Below, piece after piece: positions 38,001-53,000 of a DNA stretch of 64,000 nt. The DNA is from Aurelia coerulea. Taxonomy: Eukaryota; Cnidaria; Scyphozoa; Semaeostomeae; Ulmaridae. Each line of letters begins with the position of its first letter. Positions within the stretch are counted from its first letter, which is position 1. The position numbers were made by a program, and so were the translations under genes. The stretch spans positions 6,499,501 through 6,563,500 of the forward strand of contig CM076945.1 of the NCBI GenBank assembly GCA_039566865.1, given 5' to 3'. The notes beneath the pieces were generated by a model. The model saw only the letters and a list, made by a program, of their open reading frames with translations, had not been told where the DNA came from and ran no database searches.

Positions 38001-41000
38001 ATTCGATCTAATTTTAAAGTTTTGAATTATTTGTTTTTGCAATATTTTTGGTTTTCTAAGGATCTTGTTATGCTTAGAAATGATGTCTGAAATTTGATTA
38101 TTTGTGCTCTCATTTTTCAGATAACAACGAGTGTACTCTTGGTACTCATAATTGTCATACCAATGCAACATGTTCTAATACGGATGGATCATTTACTTGC
38201 GCTTGTAACACTGGATATAGCGGAAAGGGAGTGACATGTACAGGTAGGCAGAAAAGACGTGTCGTTGTTCATTGGAGTTTTGTTGTTGTATTTTGCAGAT
38301 GTTATTCGATCTAATTTTAAAGTTTTGAAGTATTTGTTTTTGCAATATTTTTGGTTTTCTAAGGATCTTGTTATACTTAGAAATGATGTCTGAAATTTGA
38401 TTATTTGTGCTCTCATTTTTCAGATAACAACGAATGTACTCTTGGTACTTATAATTGTGATAAGAATGCGACATGTTCTAATACGGATGGATCATTTACT
38501 TGCGCTTGTAACACTGGATATAGCGGAAACGGAGTGACATGTACAGGTAGGGAGAAAATCCGTGTTCTTGTTAATTGGAGTTTTGTTCTTGTATTATGCG
38601 GATATTATTTGATATAATTTTAAAGTTTTGAATTTTTTGTTTTTGCAATATTTTTGGTTTTCTAAGGATCTTGTTATGCTTAGAAATGATGTCTGAAATT
38701 TGATTATTTGTGCTCTCATTTTTCAGATAACAACGAGTGTACTCTTGGTACTCATAATTGTCATACCAATGCAACATGTTCTAATACGGATGGATCATTT
38801 ACTTGCGCTTGTAACACTGGATATAGCGGAAAGGGAGTGACATGTACAGGTAGGCAGAAAAGACGTGTCGTTGTTCATTGGAGTTTTGTTGTTGTATTTT
38901 GCAGATGTTATTCGATCTAATTTTAAAGTTTTGAAGTATTTGTTTTTGCAATATTTTTGGTTTTCTAAGGATCTTGTTATACTTAGAAATGATGTCTGAA
39001 ATTTGATTATTTGTGCTCTCATTTTTCAGATAACAACGAGTGTACTCTTGGTACTCATAATTGTGATAAGAATGCGACATGTTCTAATACGGATGGATCA
39101 TTTACTTGCGCTTGTAACACTGGATATAGCGGAAACGGAGTGACATGTACAGGTAGGGAGAAAATCCGTGTTCTTGTTAATTGGAGTTTTGTTCTTGTAT
39201 TATGCGGATATTATTCGATCTACGTTTAAAAGTTTGAAGTATTTGTTTTTTTAAATATTGTTAGTTTTTTAGGGATCTTCTTAAATACTTAGAAGATGAA
39301 GTTGGAAATTTGATTATTTGTGCTCTCATTTTTCAGATAACAACGAGTGTACTCTTGGTACTCATAATTGTGATAAGAATGCGACATGTTCTAATACGGA
39401 TGGATCATTTACTTGCGCTTGTAACACTGGATATAGCGGAAACGGAGTGACATGTACAGGTAGGGAGAATATCCGTGTTCTTGTTAATTGGAGTTTTGTT
39501 ATTGTATTATGCAGATATTATTCGATCTACGTTTAGAAGTTTGAAGAATTTGTTTTTGAAATATTGTTAGTTTTTTAGGGATCTTGTTATACTTAGAAGA
39601 TGAAGTCTGAAATTTGATTTATTTGTGCTCTCATTTTGCAGATAACAACGAGTGTACTCTTGGTACTCATAATTGTGATAAGAATGCGACATGTTCTAAT
39701 ACGGATGGATCATTTACTTGCGCTTGTAACACTGGATATAGCGGAAACGGAGTGACATGTACAGGTAGGGAGAAAATCCGTGTTCTTGTTAATTGGAGTT
39801 TTGTTGTTGTATTTTGCAGATGTTATTCGATCTAATTTTAAAGTTTTGAAGTATTTGTTTTTGCAATATTTTTGGTTTTCTAAGGATCTTGTTATACTTA
39901 GAAATGATGTCTGAAATTTGATTATTTGTGCTCTCATTTTTCAGATAACAACGAGTGTACTCTTGGTACTCATAATTGTGATAAGAATGCGACATGTTCT
40001 AATACGGATGGATCATTTACTTGCGCTTGTAACACTGGATATAGCGGAAACGGAGTGACATGTACAGGTAGGGAGAAAATCCGTGTTCTTGTTAATTGGA
40101 GTTTTGTTATTGTATTATGCAGATATTATTCGATCTACGTTTAGAAGTTTGAACAATTTGTTTTTGAAATATTGTTAGTTATTTAGGGATCTTGTTATAC
40201 TTAGAAGATGAAGTTGGAAATTTGATTATTTGTGTTCTCATTTTTCAGATAACAACGAGTGTACTCTTGGTACTCATAATTGTCATAACAATGCGACATG
40301 TTCTAATACGGATGGATCATTTACTTGCGCTTGTAACACTGGATATAGCGGAAACGGAGTGACATGTACAGGTAGGGAGAAAATCCGTGTTCTTGTTAAT
40401 TGGAGTTTTGTTGTTGTATTTTGCAGATGTTATTCGATCTAATTTTAAAGTTTTGAATTATTTGTTTTGCAATATTTTTGGTTTTCTAAGGATCTTGTTA
40501 TGCTTAGAAATGATGTCTGAAATTTGATTATTTGTGCTCTCATTTTTCAGATAACAACGAGTGTACTCTTGGTACTCATAATTGTCATACCAATGCAACA
40601 TGTTCTAATACGGATGGATCATTTACTTGCGCTTGTAACACTGGATATAGCGGAAAGGGAGTGACATGTACAGGTAGGCAGAAAAGACGTGTCGTTGTTC
40701 ATTGGAGTTTTGTTGTTGTATTTTGCAGATGTTATTCGATCTAATTTTAAAGTTTTGAAGTATTTGTTTTTGCAATATTTTTGGTTTTCTAAGGATCTTG
40801 TTATACTTAGAAATGATGTCTGAAATTTGATTATTTGTGCTCTCATTTTTCAGATAACAACGAGTGTACTCTTGGTACTCATAATTGTGATAAGAATGCG
40901 ACATGTTCTAATACGGATGGATCATTTACTTGCGCTTGTAACACTGGATATAGCGGAAACGGAGTGACATGTACAGGTAGGGAGAAAATCCGTGTTCTTG

Positions 41001-44000
41001 TTAATTGGAGTTTTGTTATTGTATTATGCAGATATTATTCGATCTACGTTTAGAAGTTTGAAGAATTTGTTTTTGAAATATTGTTAGTTTTTTAGGGATC
41101 TTGTTATACTTAGAAGATGAAGTCTGAAATTTGATTATTTGTGCTCTCATTTTGCAGATAACAACGAGTGTACTCTTGGTACTCATAATTGTGATAAGAA
41201 TGCGACATGTTCTAATACGGATGGATCATTTACTTGCGCTTGTAACACTGGATATAGCGGAAAGGGAGTGACATGTACAGGTAGGCAGAAAAGACGTGTC
41301 GTTGTTCATTGGAGTTTTGTTGTTGTATTTTGCAGATGTTATTCGATCTAATTTTAAAGTTTTGAAGTATTTGTTTTTGCAATATTTTTGGTTTTCTAAG
41401 GATCTTGTTATACTTAGAAATGATGTCTGAAATTTGATTATTTGTGCTCTCATTTTTCAGATAACAACGAGTGTACTCTTGGTACTCATAATTGTGATAA
41501 GAATGCGACATGTTCTAATACGGATGGATCATTTACTTGCGCTTGTAACACTGGATATAGCGGAAACGGAGTGACATGTACAGGTAGGGAAAAAATCCGT
41601 GTTCTTGTTAATTGGAGTTTTGTTCTTGTATTATGCGGATAATATTCGATCTACGTTTAAAAGTTTGAAGTATTTGTTTTTTTAAATATTGTTAGTTTTT
41701 TAGGGATCTTCTTAAATACTTAGAAGATGAAGTTGGAAATTTGATTATTTGTGCTCTCATTTTTCAGATAACAACGAGTGTACTCTTGGTACTCATAATT
41801 GTGATAAGAATGCGACATGTTCTAATACGGATGGATCATTTACTTGCGCTTGTAACACTGGATATAGCGGAAACGGAGTGACATGTACAGGTAGGGAGAA
41901 AATCCGTGTTCTTGTTAATTGGAGTTTTGTTATTGTATTATGCAGATATTATTCGATCTACGTTTAGAAGTTTGAAGAATTTGTTTTTGAAATATTGTTA
42001 GTTTTTTAGGGATCTTGTTATACTTAGAAGATGAAGTCTGAAATTTGATTATTTGTGCTCTCATTTTGCAGATAACAACGAGTGTACTCTTGGTACTCAT
42101 AATTGTGATAAGAATGCGACATGTTCTAATACGGATGGATCATTTACTTGCGCTTGTAACACTGGATATAGCGGAAAGGGAGTGACATGTACAGGTAGGC
42201 AGAAAAGACGTGTCGTTGTTCATTGGAGTTTTGTTGTTGTATTTTGCAGATGTTATTCGATCTAATTTTAAAGTTTTGAAGTATTTGTTTTTGCAATATT
42301 TTTGGTTTTCTAAGGATCTTGTTATACTTAGAAATGATGTCTGAAATTTGATTATTTGTGCTCTCATTTTTCAGATAACAACGAGTGTACTCTTGGTACT
42401 CATAATTGTGATAAGAATGCGACATGTTCTAATACGGATGGATCATTTACTTGCGCTTGTAACACTGGATATAGCGGAAACGGAGTGACATGTACAGGTA
42501 GGGAGAAAATCCGTGTTCTTGTTAATTGGAGTTTTGTTCTTGTATTATGCGGATATTATTCGATCTACGTTTAAAAGTTTGAAGTATTTGTTTTTTTAAA
42601 TATTGTTAGTTTTTTAGGGATCTTCTTAAATACTTAGAAGATGAAGTTGGAAATTTGATTATTTGTGCTCTCATTTTTCAGATAACAACGAGTGTACTCT
42701 TGGTACTCATAATTGTGATAAGAATGCGACATGTTCTAATACGGATGGATCATTTACTTGCGCTTGTAACACTGGATATAGCGGAAACGGAGTGACATGT
42801 ACAGGTAGGGAGAAAATCCGTGTTCTTGTTAATTGGAGTTTTGTTATTGTATTATGCAGATATTATTCGATCTACGTTTAGAAGTTTGAAGAATTTGTTT
42901 TTGAAATATTGTTAGTTTTTTAGGGATCTTGTTATACTTAGAAGATGAAGTTGGAAATTTGATTATTTGTGCTCTCATTTTTCAGATAACAACGAGTGTA
43001 CTCTTGGTACTCATAATTGTCATAACAATGCGACATGTTCTAATACGGATGGATCATTTACTTGCGCTTGTAACACTGGATATAGCGGAAACGGAGTGAC
43101 ATGTACAGGTAGGGAGAAAATCCGTGTTCTTGTTAATTGGAGTTTTGTTGTTGTATTTTGCAGATGTTATTCGATCTAATTTTAAAGTTTTGAAGTATTT
43201 GTTTTTGCAATATTTTTGGTTTTCTAAGGATCTTGTTATGCTTAGAAATGATGTCTGAAATTTGATTATTTGTGCTCTCATTTTTCAGATAACAACGAGT
43301 GTACTCTTGGTACTCATAATTGTCATACCAATGCAACATGTTCTAATACGGATGGATCATTTACTTGCGCTTGTAACACTGGATATAGCGGAAAGGGAGT
43401 GACATGTACAGGTAGGCAGAAAAGACGTGTCGTTGTTCATTGGAGTTTTGTTGTTGTATTTTGCAGATGTTATTCGATCTAATTTTAAAGTTTTGAAGTA
43501 TTTGTTTTTGCAATATTTTTGGTTTTCTAAGGATCTTGTTATACTTAGAAATGATGTCTGAAATTTGATTATTTGTGCTCTCATTTTTCAGATAACAACG
43601 AGTGTACTCTTGGTACTCATAATTGTGATAAGAATGCGACATGTTCTAATACGGATGGATCATTTACTTGCGCTTGTAACACTGGATATAGCGGAAACGG
43701 AGTGACATGTACAGGTAGGGAGAAAATCCGTGTTCTTGTTAATTGGAGTTTTGTTATTGTATTATGCAGATATTATTCGATCTACGTTTAGAAGTTTGAA
43801 GAATTTGTTTTTGAAATATTGTTAGTTTTTTAGGGATCTTGTTATACTTAGAAGATGAAGTTGGAAATTTGATTATTTGTGCTCTCATTTTTCAGATAAC
43901 AACGAGTGTACTCTTGGTACTCATAATTGTCATAACAATGCGACATGTTCTAATACGGATGGATCATTTACTTGCGCTTGTAACACTGGATATAGCGGAA

Positions 44001-47000
44001 ACGGAGTGACATGTACAGGTAGGGAGAAAATCCGTGTTCTTGTTAATTGGAGTTTTGTTGTTGTATTTTGCAGATGTTATTCGATCTAATTTTAAAGTTT
44101 TGAATTATTTGTTTTTGCAATATTTTTGGTTTTCTAAGGATCTTGTTATGCTTAGAAATGATGTCTGAAATTTGATTATTTGTGCTCTCATTTTTCAGAT
44201 AACAACGAGTGTACTCTTGGTACTCATAATTGTCATACCAATGCAACATGTTCTAATACGGATGGATCATTTACTTGCGCTTGTAACACTGGATATAGCG
44301 GAAAGGGAGTGACATGTACAGGTAGGCAGAAAAGACGTGTCGTTGTTCATTGGAGTTTTGTTGTTGTATTTTGCAGATGTTATTCGATCTAATTTTAAAG
44401 TTTTGAAGTATTTGTTTTTGCAATATTTTTGGTTTTCTAAGGATCTTGTTATACTTAGAAATGATGTCTGAAATTTGATTATTTGTGCTCTCATTTTTCA
44501 GATAACAACGAGTGTACTCTTGGTACTCATAATTGTGATAAGAATGCGACATGTTCTAATACGGATGGATCATTTACTTGCGCTTGTAACACTGGATATA
44601 GCGGAAACGGAGTGACATGTACAGGTAGGGAGAAAATCCGTGTTCTTGTTAATTGGAGTTTTGTTATTGTATTATGCAGATATTATTCGATCTACGTTTA
44701 GAAGTTTGAAGAATTTGTTTTTGAAATATTGTTAGTTTTTTAGGGATCTTGTTATACTTAGAAGATGAAGTTGGAAATTTGATTATTTGTGCTCTCATTT
44801 TTCAGATAACAACGAGTGTACTCTTGGTACTCATAATTGTCATAACAATGCGACATGTTCTAATACGGATGGATCATTTACTTGCGCTTGTAACACTGGA
44901 TATAGCGGAAACGGAGTGACATGTACAGGTAGGGAGAAAATCCGTGTTCTTGTTAATTGGAGTTTTGTTGTTGTATTTTGCAGATGTTATTCGATCTAAT
45001 TTTAAAGTTTTGAAGTATTTGTTTTTGCAATATTTTTGGTTTTCTAAGGATCTTGTTATGCTTAGAAATGATGTCTGAAATTTGATTATTTGTGCTCTCA
45101 TTTTTCAGATAACAACGAGTGTACTCTTGGTACTCATAATTGTCATACCAATGCAACATGTTCTAATACGGATGGATCATTTACTTGCGCTTGTAACACT
45201 GGATATAGCGGAAAGGGAGTGACATGTACAGGTAGGCAGAAAAGACGTGTCGTTGTTCATTGGAGTTTTGTTGTTGTATTTTGCAGATGTTATTCGATCT
45301 AATTTTAAAGTTTTGAAGTATTTGTTTTTGCAATATTTTTGGTTTTCTAAGGATCTTGTTATACTTAGAAATGATGTCTGAAATTTGATTATTTGTGCTC
45401 TCATTTTTCAGATAACAACGAGTGTACTCTTGGTACTCATAATTGTGATAAGAATGCGACATGTTCTAATACGGATGGATCATTTACTTGCGCTTGTAAC
45501 ACTGGATATAGCGGAAACGGAGTGACATGTACAGGTAGGGAGAAAATCCGTGTTCTTGTTAATTGGAGTTTTGTTATTGTATTATGCAGATATTATTCGA
45601 TCTACGTTTAGAAGTTTGAAGAATTTGTTTTTGAAATATTGTTAGTTTTTTAGGGATCTTGTTATACTTAGAAGATGAAGTTGGAAATTTGATTATTTGT
45701 GCTCTCATTTTTCAGATAACAACGAGTGTACTCTTGGTACTCATAATTGTCATAACAATGCGACATGTTCTAATACGGATGGATCATTTACTTGCGCTTG
45801 TAACACTGGATATAGCGGAAACGGAGTGACATGTACAGGTAGGGAGAAAATCCGTGTTCTTGTTAATTGGAGTTTTGTTGTTGTATTTTGCAGATGTTAT
45901 TCGATCTAATTTTAAAGTTTTGAAGTATTTGTTTTTGCAATATTTTTGGTTTTCTAAGGATCTTGTTATGCTTAGAAATGATGTCTGAAATTTGATTATT
46001 TGTGCTCTCATTTTTCAGATAACAACGAGTGTACTCTTGGTACTCATAATTGTCATACCAATGCAACATGTTCTAATACGGATGGATCATTTACTTGCGC
46101 TTGTAACACTGGATATAGCGGAAAGGGAGTGACATGTACAGGTAGGCAGAAAAGACGTGTCGTTGTTCATTGGAGTTTTGTTGTTGTATTTTGCAGATGT
46201 TATTCGATCTAATTTTAAAGTTTTGAAGTATTTGTTTTTGCAATATTTTTGGTTTTCTAAGGATCTTGTTATACTTAGAAATGATGTCTGAAATTTGATT
46301 ATTTGTGCTCTCATTTTTCAGATAACAACGAGTGTACTCTTGGTACTCATAATTGTGATAAGAATGCGACATGTTCTAATACGGATGGATCATTTACTTG
46401 CGCTTGTAACACTGGATATAGCGGAAACGGAGTGACATGTACAGGTAGGGAGAAAATCCGTGTTCTTGTTAATTGGAGTTTTGTTATTGTATTATGCAGA
46501 TATTATTCGATCTACGTTTAGAAGTTTGAAGAATTTGTTTTTGAAATATTGTTAGTTTTTTAGGGATCTTGTTATACTTAGAAGATGAAGTTGGAAATTT
46601 GATTATTTGTGCTCTCATTTTTCAGATAACAACGAGTGTACTCTTGGTACTCATAATTGTCATAACAATGCGACATGTTCTAATACGGATGGATCATTTA
46701 CTTGCGCTTGTAACACTGGATATAGCGGAAACGGAGTGACATGTACAGGTAGGGAGAAAATCCGTGTTCTTGTTAATTGGAGTTTTGTTGTTGTATTTTG
46801 CAGATGTTATTCGATCTAATTTTAAAGTTTTGAATTATTTGTTTTTGCAATATTTTTGGTTTTCTAAGGATCTTGTTATGCTTAGAAGTGATGTCTGAAA
46901 TTTGATTATTTGTGCTCTCATTTTTCAGATAACAACGAGTGTACTCTTGGTACTCATCATTGTCATACCAATGCAACATGTTCTAATACGGATGGATCAT

Positions 47001-50000
47001 TTACTTGCGCTTGTAACACTGGATATAGCGGAAAGGGAGTGACATGTACAGGTAGGCAGAAAAGACGTGTCGTTGTTCATTGGAGTTTTGTTGTTGTATT
47101 TTGCAGATGTTATTCGATCTAATTTTAAAGTTTTGAAGTATTTGTTTTTGCAATATTTTTGGTTTTCTAAGGATCTTGTTATACTTAGAAATGATGTCTG
47201 AAATTTGATTATTTGTGCCCTCATTTTTCAGATAACAACGAGTGTACTCTTGGTACTCATAATTGTGATAAGAATGCGACATGTTCTAATACGGATGGAT
47301 CATTTACTTGCGCTTGTAACACTGGATATAGCGGAAACGGAGTGACATGTACAGGTAGGGAGAAAATCCGTGTTCTTGTTAATTGGAGTTTTGTTCTTGT
47401 ATTATGCGGATATTATTCGATATAATTTTAAAGTTTTGAATTTTTTGTTTTTGCAATATTTTTGGTTTTCTAAGGATCTTGTTATGCTTAGAAATGATGT
47501 CTGAAATTTGATTATTTGTGCTCTCATTTTTCAGATAACAACGAGTGTACTCTTGGTACTCATAATTGTCATACCAATGCAACATGTTCTAATACGGATG
47601 GATCATTTACTTGCGCTTGTAACACTGGATATAGCGGAAAGGGAGTGACATGTACAGGTAGGCAGAAAAGACGTGTCGTTGTTCATTGGAGTTTTGTTGT
47701 TGTATTTTGCAGATGTTATTCGATCTAATTTTAAAGTTTTGAAGTATTTGTTTTTGCAATATTTTTGGTTTTCTAAGGATCTTGTTATACTTAGAAATGA
47801 TGTCTGAAATTTGATTATTTGTGCTCTCATTTTTCAGATAACAACGAGTGTACTCTTGGTACTCATAATTGTGATAAGAATGCGACATGTTCTAATACGG
47901 ATGGATCATTTACTTGCGCTTGTAACACTGGATATAGCGGAAACGGAGTGACATGTACAGGTAGGGAGAAAATCCGTGTTCTTGTTAATTGGAGTTTTGT
48001 TCTTGTATTATGCGGATATTATTCGATCTACGTTTAAAAGTTTGAAGTATTTGTTTTTTTAAATATTGTTAGTTTTTTAGGGATCTTCTTAAATACTTAG
48101 AAGATGAAGTTGGAAATTTGATTATTTGTGCTCTCATTTTTCAGATAACAACGAGTGTACTCTTGGTACTCATAATTGTGATAAGAATGCGACATGTTCT
48201 AATACGGATGGATCATTTACTTGCGCTTGTAACACTGGATATAGCGGAAACGGAGTGACATGTACAGGTAGGGAGAAAATCCGTGTTCTTGTTAATTGGA
48301 GTTTTGTTATTGTATTATGCAGATATTATTCGATCTACGTTTAGAAGTTTGAAGAATTTGTTTTTGAAATATTGTTAGTTTTTTAGGGATCTTGTTATAC
48401 TTAGAAGATGAAGTCTGAAATTTGATTATTTGTGCTCTCATTTTGCAGATAACAACGAGTGTACTCTTGGTACTCATAATTGTGATAAGAATGCGACATG
48501 TTCTAATACGGATGGATCATTTACTTGCGCTTGTAACACTGGATATAGCGGAAAGGGAGTGACATGTACAGGTAGGCAGAAAAGACGTGTCGTTGTTCAT
48601 TGGAGTTTTGTTGTTGTATTTTGCAGATGTTATTCGATCTAATTTTAAAGTTTTGAAGTATTTGTTTTTGCAATATTTTTGGTTTTCTAAGGATCTTGTT
48701 ATACTTAGAAATGATGTCTGAAATTTGATTATTTGTGCTCTCATTTTTCAGATAACAACGAGTGTACTCTTGGTACTCATAATTGTGATAAGAATGCGAC
48801 ATGTTCTAATACGGATGGATCATTTACTTGCGCTTGTAACACTGGATATAGCGGAAACGGAGTGACATGTACAGGTAGGGAGAAAATCCGTGTTCTTGTT
48901 AATTGGAGTTTTGTTATTGTATTATGCAGATATTATTCGATCTACGTTTAGAAGTTTGAAGAATTTGTTTTTGAAATATTGTTAGTTTTTTAGGGATCTT
49001 GTTATACTTAGAAGATGAAGTTGGAAATTTGATTATTTGTGCTCTCATTTTTCAGATAACAACGAGTGTACTCTTGGTACTCATAATTGTGATAAGAATG
49101 CGACATGTTCTAATACGGATGGATCATTTACTTGCGCTTGTAACACTGGATATAGCGGAAACGGAGTGACATGTACAGGTAGGGAGAAAATCCGTGTTCT
49201 TGTTAATTGGAGTTTTGTTGTTGTATTTTGCAGATGTTATTCGATCTAATTTTAAAGTTTTGAATTATTTGTTTTTGCAATATTTTTGGTTTTCTAAGGA
49301 TCTTGTTATGCTTAGAAATGATGTCTGAAATTTGATTATTTGTGCTCTCATTTTTCAGATAACAACGAGTGTACTCTTGGTACTCATAATTGTCATACCA
49401 ATGCAACATGTTCTAATACGGATGGATCATTTACTTGCGCTTGTAACACTGGATATAGCGGAAAGGGAGTGACATGTACAGGTAGGCAGAAAAGACGTGT
49501 CGTTGTTCATTGGAGTTTTGTTGTTGTATTTTGCAGATGTTATTCGATCTAATTTTAAAGTTTTGAAGTATTTGTTTTTGCAATATTTTTGGTTTTCTAA
49601 GGATCTTGTTATACTTAGAAATGATGTCTGAAATTTGATTATTTGTGCTCTCATTTTTCAGATAACAACGAGTGTACTCTTGGTACTCATAATTGTGATA
49701 AGAATGCGACATGTTCTAATACGGATGGATCATTTACTTGCGCTTGTAACACTGGATATAGCGGAAACGGAGTGACATGTACAGGTAGGGAGAAAATCCG
49801 TGTTCTTGTTAATTGGAGTTTTGTTCTTGTATTATGCGGATATTATTCGATCTACGTTTAAAAGTTTGAAGTATTTGTTTTTTTAAATATTGTTAGTTTT
49901 TTAGGGATCTTCTTAAATACTTAGAAGATGAAGTTGGAAATTTGATTATTTATGCTCTCATTTTTCAGATAACAACGAGTGTACTCTTGGTACTCATAAT

Positions 50001-53000
50001 TGTGATAAGAATGCGACATGTTCTAATACGGATGGATCATTTACTTGCGCTTGTAACACTGGATATAGCGGAAACGGAGTGACATGTACAGGTAGGGAGA
50101 AAATCCGTGTTCTTGTTAATTGGAGTTTTGTTCTTGTATTATGCGGATATTATTCGATATAATTTTAAAGTTTTGAATTTTTTGTTTTTGCAATATTTTT
50201 GGTTTTCTAAGGATCTTGTTATGCTTAGAAATGATGTCTGAAATTTGATTATTTGTGCTCTCATTTTTCAGATAACAACGAGTGTACTCTTGGTACTCAT
50301 AATTGTCATACCAATGCAACATGTTCTAATACGGATGGATCATTTACTTGCGCTTGTAACACTGGATATAGCGGAAAGGGAGTGACATGTACAGGTAGGC
50401 AGAAAAGACGTGTCGTTGTTCATTGGAGTTTTGTTGTTGTATTTTGCAGATGTTATTCGATCTAATTTTAAAGTTTTGAAGTATTTGTTTTTGCAATATT
50501 TTTGGTTTTCTAAGGATCTTGTTATACTTAGAAATGATGTCTGAAATTTGATTATTTGTGCTCTCATTTTTCAGATAACAACGAGTGTACTCTTGGTACT
50601 CATAATTGTGATAAGAATGCGACATGTTCTAATACGGATGGATCATTTACTTGCGCTTGTAACACTGGATATAGCGGAAACGGAGTGACATGTACAGGTA
50701 GGGAGAAAATCCGTGTTCTTGTTAATTGGAGTTTTGTTCTTGTATTATGCGGATATTATTCGATCTACGTTTAAAAGTTTGAAGTATTTGTTTTTTTAAA
50801 TATTGTTAGTTTTTTAGGGATCTTCTTAAATACTTAGAAGATGAAGTTGGAAATTTGATTATTTGTGCTCTCATTTTTCAGATAACAACGAGTGTACTCT
50901 TGGTACTCATAATTGTGATAAGAATGCGACATGTTCTAATACGGATGGATCATTTACTTGCGCTTGTAACACTGGATATAGCGGAAACGGAGTGACATGT
51001 ACAGGTAGGGAGAAAATCCGTGTTCTTGTTAAGTGGAGTTTTGTTATTGTATTATGCAGATATTATTCGATCTACGTTTAGAAGTTTGAAGAATTTGTTT
51101 TTGAAATATTGTTAGTTTTTTAGGGATCTTGTTATACTTAGAAGATGAAGTCTGAAATTTGATTATTTGTGCTCTCATTTTGCAGATAACAACGAGTGTA
51201 CTCTTGGTACTCATAATTGTGATAAGAATGCGACATGTTCTAATACGGATGGATCATTTACTTGCGCTTGTAACACTGGATATAGCGGAAAGGGAGTGAC
51301 ATGTACAGGTAGGCAGAAAAGACGTGTCGTTGTTCATTGGAGTTTTGTTGTTGTATTTTGCAGATGTTATTCGATCTAATTTTAAAGTTTTGAAGTATTT
51401 GTTTTTGCAATATTTTTGGTTTTCTAAGGATCTTGTTATACTTAGAAATGATGTCTGAAATTTGATTATTTGTGCTCTCATTTTTCAGATAACAACGAGT
51501 GTACTCTTGGTACTCATAATTGTGATAAGAATGCGACATGTTCTAATACGGATGGATCATTTACTTGCGCTTGTAACACTGGATATAGCGGAAACGGAGT
51601 GACATGTACAGGTAGGGAGAAAATCCGTGTTCTTGTTAATTGGAGTTTTGTTATTGTATTATGCAGATATTATTCGATCTACGTTTAGAAGTTTGAAGAA
51701 TTTGTTTTTGAAATATTGTTAGTTTTTTAGGGATCTTGTTATACTTAGAAGATGAAGTTGGAAATTTGATTATTTGTGCTCTCATTTTTCAGATAACAAC
51801 GAGTGTACTCTTGGTACTCATAATTGTGATAAGAATGCGACATGTTCTAATACGGATGGATCATTTACTTGCGCTTGTAACACTGGATATAGCGGAAACG
51901 GAGTGACATGTACAGGTAGGGAGAAAATCCGTGTTCTTGTTAATTGGAGTTTTGTTGTTGTATTTTGCAGATGTTATTCGATCTAATTTTAAAGTTTTGA
52001 ATTATTTGTTTTTGCAATATTTTTGGTTTTCTAAGGATCTTGTTATGCTTAGAAATGATGTCTGAAATTTGATTATTTGTGCTCTCATTTTTCAGATAAC
52101 AACGAGTGTACTCTTGGTACTCATAATTGTCATACCAATGCAACATGTTCTAATACGGATGGATCATTTACTTGCGCTTGTAACACTGGATATAGCGGAA
52201 AGGGAGTGACATGTACAGGTAGGCAGAAAAGACGTGTCGTTGTTCATTGGAGTTTTGTTGTTGTATTTTGCAGATGTTATTCGATCTAATTTTAAAGTTT
52301 TGAAGTATTTGTTTTTGCAATATTTTTTGTTTTCTAAGGATCTTGTTATACTTAGAAATGATTTCTGAAATTTGATTATTTGTGCTCTCATTTTTCAGAT
52401 AACAACGAGTGTACTCTTGGTACTCATAATTGTGATAAGAATGCGACATGTTCTAATACGGATGGATCATTTACTTGCGCTTGTAACACTGGATATAGCG
52501 GAAACGGAGTGACATGTACAGGTAGGGAGAAAATCCGTGTTCTTGTTAATTGGAGTTTTGTTCTTGTATTATGCGGATATTATTCGATCTACGTTTAAAA
52601 GTTTGAAGTATTTGTTTTTTTAAATATTGTTAGTTTTTTAGGGATCTTCTTAAATACTTAGAAGATGAAGTTGGAAATTTGATTATTTGTGCTCTCATTT
52701 TTCAGATAACAACGAGTGTACTCTTGGTACTCATAATTGTGATAAGAATGCGACATGTTCTAATACGGATGGATCATTTACTTGCGCTTGTAACACTGGA
52801 TATAGCGGAAACGGAGTGACATGTACAGGTAGGGAGAAAATCCGTGTTCTTGTTAATTGGAGTTTTGTTATTGTATTATGCAGATATTATTCGATCTACG
52901 TTTAGAAGTTTGAAGAATTTGTTTTTGAAATATTGTTAGTTTTTTAGGGATCTTGTTATACTTAGAAGATGAAGTCTGAAATTTGATTATTTGTGCTCTC

